Shown in pieces: positions 41,650 to 49,613 of a stretch of 55,798 nt of DNA (its first letter is position 1; each line of letters starts with the position of its first letter). The notes under the pieces are model-generated. The model made no database searches and had not been told where the DNA came from. It saw only the letters and a program-made list of their open reading frames with translations. The stretch is from a bacterium (GTDB taxonomy: Bacteria; Bacteroidota; Bacteroidia; Chitinophagales; Chitinophagaceae). Made by a program: the position numbers and the translations under genes. The stretch lies in contig DAHXOZ010000003.1 in assembly GCA_027364635.1 (NCBI GenBank), forward strand, positions 1 to 55,798, written 5' to 3'.

Positions 41650-42282
41650 ATGTACACAATTTGCTTACCTTTTATAAAAAAATTGAACACTTCACATTGG
41701 ATATTGATAGGATTGTGGATCGTTTATTACACACTTCATAGTGTATTTGCCTCAACAAGTGTAAAAATATTTTTCAAAAAATATTTAGAAAAACAGTTCC
41801 GGTATTACAGGTTGTGCTTTACGCTTTTTGCAACCTTTACACTGATTGGTTTATTGTATTTTCAATATTCTTTTTATAGTCCTGTTTTAATAAACTCATT
41901 GATTATAAAATATTTGTCTTTTGTTTTTCTCATCATACCAGGAAGTATAATTATGATGATTTCTTTGAAAAAATATTTCATGTTGCTGAGTGGAATAAAG
42001 TCGATATTTACACCTGTAGCCACTCCGGAATTGAAAACAGATGGTATTCACAGATTTGTCCGACATCCTTTATATTCAGGAACAATTCTTTTCGTTTCCG
42101 GCCTTTTTTTTATCTTACCTACACTCAGCAATTTGATTGATGTCTTGTTATTAATCTTATACATTTTAGTCGGAATTGTTTTTGAAGAAAAAAAATTAAA
42201 AAAAGAATTTGGAGCCGGTTACCTGGAGTATATGTCAAAAGTCCCGAAGTTGATACCCACTTTTCGAAAACAGGAAAAGTGA
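41650..42282 (+). CDS. Isoprenylcysteine carboxyl methyltransferase/NnrU-like membrane protein
   Basis: LKTDGIHRFVRHPLYSGTILFVSGLF ... EEKKLKKEFGAGYLEYMSKVPKLIP. Confidence 0.85.
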   Translation: MYTICLPFIKKLNTSHWILIGLWIVYYTLHSVFASTSVKIFFKKYLEKQFRYYRLCFTLFATFTLIGLLYFQYSFYSPVLINSLIIKYLSFVFLIIPGSIIMMISLKKYFMLLSGIKSIFTPVATPELKTDGIHRFVRHPLYSGTILFVSGLFFILPTLSNLIDVLLLILYILVGIVFEEKKLKKEFGAGYLEYMSKVPKLIPTFRKQEK

Positions 42283-42318
42283 GCTCATTACAAAATGAAA
42301 CAAAAGTATCTTTGAAAA

Positions 42319-43329
42319 ATGAAATACCAGTTAGGCGATACGGTTTTGATGTTGCATTCACAGGAAGAAGGCGAAATAGTGGAAATTATCAGTAAAGAAC
42401 TGGTAATGGTTGAAGTGAAAGGTGTTCAATTTCCTGTTTATACCGACCAGATCGATTTTCCTTATTTCAAACGATTTTCAGAAAAAAAGGTAGTAGTTCC
42501 CAAAAAAGAAAAGGTATATGTAGATAATTTAAAAAAAGAAACTGTTTCTGAAAAATATCATGTTCATACCGGAGTTTGGCTTTCTTTTCTTCCTGTTTGT
42601 GATAACGATATTTTTGATGATGATGTGGTAGAAAAATTTAAAATTTACCTGATCAATCAAACAAATGACACATATCATTTTTCGTACGAAATAAAATTTA
42701 AAGGATCTCCCGATTTTCATTTAAGCAATACAGCCTTACCTTTCAATGAATTTTATCTTCATGATATTCCATTCGAAGAAATGAATGATGCGCCAAAATT
42801 TGAATTTGATTTTGAATTGGCTACCAAAAACAAAAATAAAGTTGATCACTACGAAACGACGTTTAAAATAAAAGCAAAACAATTATTTAAAAAGATCGAA
42901 GAGATGAAATTGAAAAATGAGCCTACTTTTTCATTTCTGCTTTTTGACGATTATCCTGATAAAATTGATGAAGTAATTCCGGACTATTATAATTCCGGTG
43001 GTAAAATTTATAATATTTCTGAAGCACGTCAAAAACTGGAACCGGCGCGATCAGTTGTTGACCTCCATATTGAAAAATTAACTGATAATTGGAAAGGCTT
43101 GAGCAATTTTGAGATTCTTACAATCCAGTTAAGCAATTTTGAAAAGTATTATCAACTGGCGGTTGCGCACCATCAGCCAAATCTCATTGTAATTCATGGC
43201 GTTGGGACAGGCAAGCTTCGAAATGAAATTCATGAGATTTTAAAAACAAAAAAAGAAGTGAAAAGCTTCGCCAACCAGTACCATCAAAATTTCGGTTTTG
43301 GAGCTACCGAAATCTATTTTCAATATTAA
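42319..43329 (+). CDS. DUF2027-type protein with C-terminal Smr domain
   Basis: VVDLHIEKLTDNWKGLSNFEIL...LIVIHGVGTGKLRNEIHEIL Smr signature. Confidence 0.9.
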   Translation: MKYQLGDTVLMLHSQEEGEIVEIISKELVMVEVKGVQFPVYTDQIDFPYFKRFSEKKVVVPKKEKVYVDNLKKETVSEKYHVHTGVWLSFLPVCDNDIFDDDVVEKFKIYLINQTNDTYHFSYEIKFKGSPDFHLSNTALPFNEFYLHDIPFEEMNDAPKFEFDFELATKNKNKVDHYETTFKIKAKQLFKKIEEMKLKNEPTFSFLLFDDYPDKIDEVIPDYYNSGGKIYNISEARQKLEPARSVVDLHIEKLTDNWKGLSNFEILTIQLSNFEKYYQLAVAHHQPNLIVIHGVGTGKLRNEIHEILKTKKEVKSFANQYHQNFGFGATEIYFQY

Positions 43330-43360
43330 CCTGCAATAGAAAATCGTAACTTAGCAGATG

Positions 43361-43740
43361 CTGCAAACCGGGTTATCGTTCCAATGAAAATTGGGAAGGA
43401 AAGTCCGGACAGTATAGAGCAACACACCGGTTAATAGCCGGTCCTGATCCTGAGCTTGCCGAAGGGTTGCGAAGGGTCGGGAAGAAAGTGCCACAGAAAA
43501 TTACCGTCCGCCTCTGGCGGATAAGGGTGAAAACGTGAGGTAAGAGCTCACGATCGTTACAAGTAATTGTGACAATGGGTAAACCTTGTGTACTGCAATG
43601 CCACGTATATCAGCGTTTGAAGGCGGCTCGCCTGATGCTGAAGGGTAGGCAGCAAGATTGTTGCAGTAATGCAACAGCCAGATAAATGATAACCGTCCGC
43701 CGCCAGGCGGAATACAGAATCCGGCTTATAGGTTTGCAGT
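43361..43740 (+). ncRNA. rnpB: RNase P RNA (bacterial type A)
   Basis: P1 CTGCAAACC/GGTTTGCAG; conserved GGAAGGAAAGTCCGGACA, GTGCCACAGAAAATTACCG, GATAAGGGTGAAAACGTGAGGTAAGAGCTCAC, AGATAAATGATAACCGTC, ACAGAATCCGGCTTATAGG. Confidence 0.96.
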
Positions 43741-43754
43741 AAATGAATTGAAAG

Positions 43755-43779
43755 AGGCAGTCGAAACGGCTGCCTTTTT
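43755..43779 (+). terminator. rnpB intrinsic terminator
   Basis: AGGCAGTCG-AAA-CGGCTGCCTTTTT. Confidence 0.85.
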
Positions 43780-43824
43780 CTTTAGTAAACAAACAAATAA
43801 ACTATAAAATGATTTTCTTTAAAT

Positions 43825-43857
43825 AAAAAACTTCCGCTTTTTAGGCGAAAGTTTTTT
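43825..43857 (-). terminator. sRNA copy A intrinsic terminator
   Basis: Minus AAAAAACTTTCGC...GCGGAAGTTTTTT; the only non-Watson-Crick pair is U-G on minus (C/A mismatch on plus). Confidence 0.8.
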
Positions 43858-44083
43858 AATTTTTTAATCCTGTGGGTTGGTTTTCTCAAGGATAAATTTT
43901 AGAGGCTGGATTAAAGCCTGGTTTTCATCGGGATAAATATTTTTCTAAGGACTTGAATTCAAAAAAAATAGAAGTTGACTGATATCAGATTTTATTTTTG
44001 GTTTTTCCGGGATTAGTGGAAACTGATATTTTCAATGGATTTGGATTTTTTGATTAATGTTTGTTGAACATCAATCAACTTCT
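43825..44083 (-). ncRNA. Predicted ~259-nt small RNA, copy A (tandem pair)
   Basis: Promoter at 44088-44118, 14-bp closing stem spanning 43970-44083, terminator at 43825-43857, no ORF. Confidence 0.78.
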
Positions 44084-44087
44084 GGAA

Positions 44088-44118
44088 CAAAGATACACAG
44101 GCACTATTGGCTGTGCAA
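44088..44118 (-). promoter_or_regulatory. sRNA copy A promoter TTG-N20-TATCTTTG
   Basis: Direct reading of minus strand. Confidence 0.7.
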
Positions 44119-44214
44119 GCGCAGTATTGACTGTTTTTTAAACTACTGAATTTACTGTAGCAATCGTAGATTTACCTTCAATTACTTCGTTTATTTACTT
44201 GTTCTCTAAGTAAT

Positions 44215-44246
44215 AAAAAAGCTTCCGCATTTACAGCGGAAGCTTT
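44215..44246 (-). terminator. sRNA copy B intrinsic terminator
   Basis: Minus AAAGCTTCCGCTGTAAATGCGGAAGCTTTTTT, perfect 11-bp stem. Confidence 0.85.
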
Positions 44247-44471
44247 AATTTTTTAATCCTGTGGGTTGGTTTTCTCAAGGATAAATTTTAGAGGCTGGAT
44301 TAAAGCCTGGTTTTCATCGGGATAAATATTTTTCTAAGGACTTGAATTCAAAAAAAATAGAAGTTGACTGATATCAGATTTTATTTTTGGTTTTTCCGGG
44401 ATTAGTGGAAACTGATATTTTCAATGGATTTGGATTTTTGATTAATGTTTGTTGAACATCAATCAACTTCT
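44215..44471 (-). ncRNA. Predicted ~257-nt small RNA, copy B (tandem pair)
   Basis: Nearly identical to copy A body; promoter at 44476-44506; terminator at 44215-44246. Confidence 0.78.
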
Positions 44472-44475
44472 GGAA

Positions 44476-44506
44476 CAAAGATACACAGGCACCATTGGCG
44501 GTGCAA
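44476..44506 (-). promoter_or_regulatory. sRNA copy B promoter TTG-N20-TATCTTTG
   Basis: Direct reading of minus strand. Confidence 0.7.
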
Positions 44507-44690
44507 GCGCAGTATTGACTGTTTTTGTGTGTATTGAATTTACTGTGGAAATAGTAAATTAACGATGTTCAACAATCGTACAATTACCTTTCAACGTACT
44601 TCTTTTCCCTAAAAGAAGTAGAAGTTCCAAAATAAAAATCATTGAAAAAAGTTGATTTACTGTATATAACGGCAATGAATGAACGAAAAG

Positions 44691-45809
44691 TTACATTTTC
44701 TTTTTATAATTTAATCCCGCCCAAACATTTAATACAACCGCCATTATAGATACTGCGCCTAACTCTGGTAAAATATCTTTAAAGCTGCTTCCTTTAAGCA
44801 TTACCATTCTTATCACATTGATAAAATACGCTACCGGGTTAAGTTTTGTAATTGCCCGGGCCCACAAAGGCATACTTTCTATTGGTGTAAACAAACCGCC
44901 GAGCAAAATAAAAATCAGCATAAAAAAGAACATGATGAACATTGCCTGCTGTTGTGTGTCGCAGTAAGTTGAAACTAATAATCCAAAACCTAATATGGCC
45001 AATAAATACACTGCCACAAAAGCGTAAAGAATCAAAAGATTGCCCCGGGGAACAATATGGTAAAGAAAATAAGAAAGGATCAACCCAATAGTAAAAATAA
45101 CGGTTGCCAAAATCCAGAACGGAATCAATTTGGCAAGTATAAAATCCTTTTTCCTGATGGGAGAAACGTTAATTTGTTCAATGGTCCCAATTTCTTTTTC
45201 CTTCACGATATTGAGCGCGGTCAAAAATCCACCAACCAACGTAACTAACATTCCAAGGATTCCAGGAATTAGTGAAAGTTTGTAATTTCTCTGAGGGTTA
45301 AACCAATCCAACGGTACAACATCTATTCCTGCTTTGTTTTCATTTTTTATTGAAGGCATCAGACCAATAAGGATGTTTTTATTATAATTTGAAGCGATTG
45401 TACCCAGGTAACTGGCTCCCAGGCCGGCTTTTGTGCCATTAATTGCATTAAAAGCAATAAATATTTTTTGGCTTCCCTCACGAACGAGGTTTCTCTCAAA
45501 GTCTGCAGGAATTTCCAAAATCACATCAGCCTTATCTCTTTCTATATATTTATATGCCTCATCAAATGTGTTATCATAATCTATCAGGCGAAAATATCCT
45601 GAAGAAGTAATATCTGATAATAACTTTCTTGAATCAACAGAATGATCATGATCAACTACAACAAGATTTATATTTTTAATTTCAAAATTAGCGGCCAACG
45701 GCAAAATAATAAACTGCATTACCGGCATCACCATCGTTATTCCCAGGATAATTTTATTCCTGAATATTTGCCTGAACTCTTTTTGCAATAAAATCTTTAA
45801 AGTTCTCAT
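44691..45809 (-). CDS. ABC-2 type transporter permease (YbhR/YbhS-like)
   Basis: LLQKEFRQIFRNKIILGITMVMPVMQFIILP, ABC-2 membrane domain. Confidence 0.93.
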   Translation of the reverse strand: MRTLKILLQKEFRQIFRNKIILGITMVMPVMQFIILPLAANFEIKNINLVVVDHDHSVDSRKLLSDITSSGYFRLIDYDNTFDEAYKYIERDKADVILEIPADFERNLVREGSQKIFIAFNAINGTKAGLGASYLGTIASNYNKNILIGLMPSIKNENKAGIDVVPLDWFNPQRNYKLSLIPGILGMLVTLVGGFLTALNIVKEKEIGTIEQINVSPIRKKDFILAKLIPFWILATVIFTIGLILSYFLYHIVPRGNLLILYAFVAVYLLAILGFGLLVSTYCDTQQQAMFIMFFFMLIFILLGGLFTPIESMPLWARAITKLNPVAYFINVIRMVMLKGSSFKDILPELGAVSIMAVVLNVWAGLNYKKKM

Positions 45810-46912
45810 TGCAACCGGATTTTAAATTTTTTCAAACTCACCAAAAATAACAACATGGCTATTCCTGCCATTATCAATGTTTCTTTCCACACGGCTGCGA
45901 AACCAGTTCCCTTTATCATCACGTTTTTTACAATAATGTAATACCATTTTGACGGAAGGATGTTGGAAATTAATTGTAAGGCATAAGGCATGTTTTCTAT
46001 TGGAAACATAAAGCCACTCAGCATCATAGCAGGCATCATCATTCCAACCAAAGAGATCAACATGGCTATTTGCTGCGAAGAAGTTTGAATTGAAATTAGG
46101 ATGCCCAGCATCAGGCACGTTACGATAAACAATGTGCTTTCTGCCAACAATAAAACCAGGCTTCCTTCTACCGGAACGTTCAATACAAAAACACTTAACA
46201 CTAAAATGGAAATCAGATCGAGAAGTGATAAAATAAGATAGGGCGCCGCTTTGGAAACAATAATGGTCCATGGTTTCATTGGAGAAACCAGGAGCACTTC
46301 CATGGTTCCTGTTTCCTTTTCTTTCACAATGGCGACTGCTGTCATCATTACGCAAACCAGCAATAACACCATCGCCATAACACCGGGAACAAAATTAGGC
46401 GCGCCTTTTAATTCGGGGTTGTAGAGCATTCTTGTTTCAGGAATAATCCGGTAGGGGATTTTCTGAAGTTGATTTTGTTCGGCCTGGTAATTTAAAATAA
46501 TGTTGGTGAGATACGCAATTACCTGGTTGGAAATGTTTAAATCAGTGGCGTCAGAAATAATCTGGATCTGCGCCTGGTTTTGATGTGATAAATCTTCGGC
46601 AAAGTTTACAGGAAAAATAACCGCTTCTTTTATATCTCCTTTTTTAAATGCTGCCAAAAGTTGATCGTGCGATAAAAGATTTTTGTCAATATCAAAATAT
46701 TGGCTCGCGGCAATTTTAGTGGTTATTTGTTGTGATGCATAATCTTTGGCATAATCAACTATTACAATTTTCGTATTTTTTATCTCATTGGATAAGGCGA
46801 AACCAAACAGCAAAACCTGCGCTATGGGCATACCAAAAAGAATCAACAGTACCCGCCTGTCGCGTAATACATGCCTGAATTCTTTTTTTACAAATGATAA
46901 AAACTGTTTCAT
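45806..46912 (-). CDS. ABC-2 type transporter permease (YbhR/YbhS-like)
   Basis: FVKKEFRHVLRDRRVLLILFGMPIAQVLLFGFALSNE; KEKETGTMEVLLVSPM. Confidence 0.93.
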   Translation of the reverse strand: MKQFLSFVKKEFRHVLRDRRVLLILFGMPIAQVLLFGFALSNEIKNTKIVIVDYAKDYASQQITTKIAASQYFDIDKNLLSHDQLLAAFKKGDIKEAVIFPVNFAEDLSHQNQAQIQIISDATDLNISNQVIAYLTNIILNYQAEQNQLQKIPYRIIPETRMLYNPELKGAPNFVPGVMAMVLLLVCVMMTAVAIVKEKETGTMEVLLVSPMKPWTIIVSKAAPYLILSLLDLISILVLSVFVLNVPVEGSLVLLLAESTLFIVTCLMLGILISIQTSSQQIAMLISLVGMMMPAMMLSGFMFPIENMPYALQLISNILPSKWYYIIVKNVMIKGTGFAAVWKETLIMAGIAMLLFLVSLKKFKIRLQ

Positions 46913-46917
46913 TTTAA

Positions 46918-47658
46918 TTATTCATTTCTTGTTGCACCCCTTGCCAACTGGTAAAAAACATCGTCCATCGAATGAGTGCTAAATTGTTTTTTTAAATTTC
47001 CGGGAGCATCCAACGCCGCTATTTTACCATCCACCATGATGGAAATGCGGTTACAATATTCTGCTTCATCCATGTAATGTGTGGTTACAAAAACGGTAAT
47101 TCCTTTATCAGCCGCCGCATAGATCAAATCCCAAACTTGCCTTCTTGCAGATGGATCAACTCCTCCCGTAGGCTCATCTAAAAAAACAATTTTTGGATTA
47201 TGAAAAATAGCTACTGAAAAAGCGAGTTTTTGTTTCCAGCCTAAGGGCAAATCAGCAACAAGCTTTTTTGCCTGATTTTGTAAACTCAACTCCTGTATCA
47301 ACGCTTCGCTGTTTTGTTTAATCTGGTTATCGGATAAACCATAAATCCCCCCAAAAAATTGCAGGTTTTCCATCACAGTCAGATCCTCGTATAGAGAAAA
47401 TTTCTGACTCATGTAGCCAATATTTTTTTTAATATTTTCCGGTTGTTTGTACACATCAAAACCGGCAACTGTTGCCTTTCCCGAAGTTGGATTGGATAAA
47501 CCGGTAAGCATGCGCATTGCGGTGGTTTTCCCTGCTCCGTTTGCTCCCAGAAAACCAAATATTTCACCCTTAAACACTTCAAACGTTATTTCATCAACCG
47601 CGGTGAAATCGCCAAAACGTTTTGTAAGATTTTCAGTTTGTATAACTACTTCGGGCAT
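46918..47658 (-). CDS. ABC transporter ATP-binding protein
   Basis: Walker A GANGAGKTTAMRML, Walker B IVFLDEPTGGVDP. Confidence 0.95.
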   Translation of the reverse strand: MPEVVIQTENLTKRFGDFTAVDEITFEVFKGEIFGFLGANGAGKTTAMRMLTGLSNPTSGKATVAGFDVYKQPENIKKNIGYMSQKFSLYEDLTVMENLQFFGGIYGLSDNQIKQNSEALIQELSLQNQAKKLVADLPLGWKQKLAFSVAIFHNPKIVFLDEPTGGVDPSARRQVWDLIYAAADKGITVFVTTHYMDEAEYCNRISIMVDGKIAALDAPGNLKKQFSTHSMDDVFYQLARGATRNE

Positions 47659-47663
47659 CTTTT

Positions 47664-48596
47664 TTATTTCAAAAATTTAATAAAACAATCTTCAACACTT
47701 GCCTTTATTTCTTTGATCTCAATATTTTCCAACCCGTGATCAGCCAAATAATCCTCTAATTCTTTTTCAAATTCAACCGGAGCATTTCCCGCTTCAAATT
47801 GTTTGCTATCGGTTGCTACATGTGCATATTCACCAAATGAATAAGTGGCACTGGCATTTTTGAATTGAGCAAGTTCTTTCAAGAGCGTTGACATCTTGTT
47901 TGCTTTTACTGCAAATAATTTATCAGGATAGGCAGCAGAAATATTCTCCGGGGTATCGATCGATAAAATTTTCCCATTTTGAATCAAAGCAATTCTATCA
48001 CATAAATCGGCTTCATCCATATAAGGTGTTGAAACCAAAATGGTAATGCCTTGACTTTGCAAGCGCTTCAGCATCTCCCAAAATTCCTTGCGCGAAACCG
48101 GATCAACACCTGTTGTTGGTTCGTCTAAAAAAAGTACCGTAGGTTTATGGATCAAGGCACAACACAAAGCCAGCTTTTGTTTCATTCCGCCAGAAAGTTT
48201 TCCTGCACGCCTTTTCTTAAAAGGTTCAAGCTGCACATAAATATCTTTGATCAGATCATAATTTTCAGCGACAGTGGTTTCAAAAACCGTGGCAAAAAAA
48301 TCCAGGTTTTCTTCCACAGTTAAATCCTGGTACAAGGAAAATCTCCCGGGCATATATCCTACGGTGTTCCTGATTGCTTTATAATCTTTTACTACGTCAA
48401 AACCTTGTACAGAAGCACTTCCGCTATCGGGTAATAACAAAGTTGTAAGCATCCTGAAAATACTTGTTTTACCGGCGCCATCAGGCCCGATCAAACCAAA
48501 AATTTCCGCTTCTTTTACAGAAAACGAAACATGATCTACTGCAAGAACTTCATTTTTCTTGCCGTAAGTTTTCACCAGATCATTAGCCGTAACCAT
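47664..48596 (-). CDS. ABC transporter ATP-binding protein
   Basis: Walker A GPDGAGKTSIFRML, LSGGMKQKLALCCAL, VLFLDEPTTGVDP. Confidence 0.95.
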   Translation of the reverse strand: MVTANDLVKTYGKKNEVLAVDHVSFSVKEAEIFGLIGPDGAGKTSIFRMLTTLLLPDSGSASVQGFDVVKDYKAIRNTVGYMPGRFSLYQDLTVEENLDFFATVFETTVAENYDLIKDIYVQLEPFKKRRAGKLSGGMKQKLALCCALIHKPTVLFLDEPTTGVDPVSRKEFWEMLKRLQSQGITILVSTPYMDEADLCDRIALIQNGKILSIDTPENISAAYPDKLFAVKANKMSTLLKELAQFKNASATYSFGEYAHVATDSKQFEAGNAPVEFEKELEDYLADHGLENIEIKEIKASVEDCFIKFLK

Positions 48597-48598
48597 AA

Positions 48599-49567
48599 TT
48601 ACTTTTTATCAGTAAACGAAACTTCTCCGTACATTCCTATTTTCAATGTGCCATCATTCTTCACACTTATTTTTATTGCATACACCAGGTTGGCCCTTTC
48701 ATCTTTCGTCTGAATCGTTTTTGGAGTAAACTCTGCCTTGTCATTAATCCATGTAACTGTTCCACCGTATTCTTTCATCTTTCCTGATTTATCATCAACC
48801 AAAACTTTTACTTTTTGTCCTAGTTTTATGGAGGTGAACTGATCGCCGGTTATATAAGCACGCAAGGTGATTGTTGAAAGATCTGCAATGGAATAAAGAG
48901 GTTTTCCGACTGTTGCCATTTCATCTTTTTCGGCAAATTTGGTTAATACTGTTCCGTTAATCGGATTAATGATTTTTGATTTTTCCAACTGGTCATTTAC
49001 CTGTTGAATTTGTATATACAAAGGATTTATTTCTGAAGAAATTCCTGAGTGTTGGGTTCGCAGCGCTGATGTTTGCGCAGAACTTTGTTCATTAACGGCC
49101 TTCAATTGTTGCTGTGTCTCATCCACCTGGGCATTGATATCGTCCAACTGTTTTGGAGTTGCTGCGTCTGCATTCACTAAATTTTGGATCCTGTTCTTTT
49201 CATTTTTTAAATAATTAAGGCGGCTTTGTATTACTGCTGCCTGCTGTTTGAATTGGGCAGTTTGTACAGCAATGTCAGGCAGTTTGGCGCCCGTTGCTTT
49301 GATCTGTGCTTCCAACTGTTTCTTTTTCAAATACAATTGGGTGGTATCGATATAGCCGATTTGCAGGCCTGAATCCAATGTTTCTCCTTCGTTGATATTG
49401 AAGGCTTCAATTATACCATTCGCCTCAGCGGGAACTATGATTTCTGTGGCTTCAAAGGTTCCGGAAGCATCATACGTTTCCTTATGATTGTTGCAGGCTG
49501 AAAATATAATTGACCATAAAAAAATGGAACTTGCCCATTTTAAGATTCGGGAATTTCTTTTTATCAT
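48599..49567 (-). CDS. HlyD-family periplasmic adaptor protein
   Basis: Lipobox-like SACNN, GIIEAFNINEGETLDSGLQIGYID, coiled coil, INPINGTVLTKFAEKDE. Confidence 0.93.
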   Translation of the reverse strand: MIKRNSRILKWASSIFLWSIIFSACNNHKETYDASGTFEATEIIVPAEANGIIEAFNINEGETLDSGLQIGYIDTTQLYLKKKQLEAQIKATGAKLPDIAVQTAQFKQQAAVIQSRLNYLKNEKNRIQNLVNADAATPKQLDDINAQVDETQQQLKAVNEQSSAQTSALRTQHSGISSEINPLYIQIQQVNDQLEKSKIINPINGTVLTKFAEKDEMATVGKPLYSIADLSTITLRAYITGDQFTSIKLGQKVKVLVDDKSGKMKEYGGTVTWINDKAEFTPKTIQTKDERANLVYAIKISVKNDGTLKIGMYGEVSFTDKK

Positions 49568-49613
49568 TTCTTTTCGTTTTATAAAACAATAGAATTTTTA
49601 TGATTGATTTTTC

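Larger units (their letters stand above)
43858..44530. repeat. Tandem direct duplication, unit offset ~388 bp (sRNA copies A and B)
   Basis: About 280 bp aligned with one indel and very few substitutions (e.g. GGCACTATTGGCTGTGC vs GGCACCATTGGCGGTGC). Confidence 0.95.

Noticed and set aside
42307-42321. TATCTTTG 4 nt before the Smr-domain gene as evidence for leaderless transcription
   Set aside because: No TTG at the expected -33 distance; single-box match alone is weak.
43610-43792. 60-aa minus-strand ORF
   Set aside because: Lies inside and across the RNase P RNA gene and its terminator; no coding evidence.
43970-44471. The sRNA segments as MITE-like mobile elements, because of the 14-bp inverted repeats AGAAGTTGACTGAT/ATCAATCAACTTCT
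   Set aside because: Conservation extends well outside the inverted repeats into promoter and tail, no target-site duplication is visible, and the mismatch pattern fits RNA pairing on one strand.
45822-46355. 177-aa minus-strand alternative-frame ORF inside the ABC permease
   Set aside because: Overlaps the clear ABC-2 permease on the same strand in another frame with no signature.
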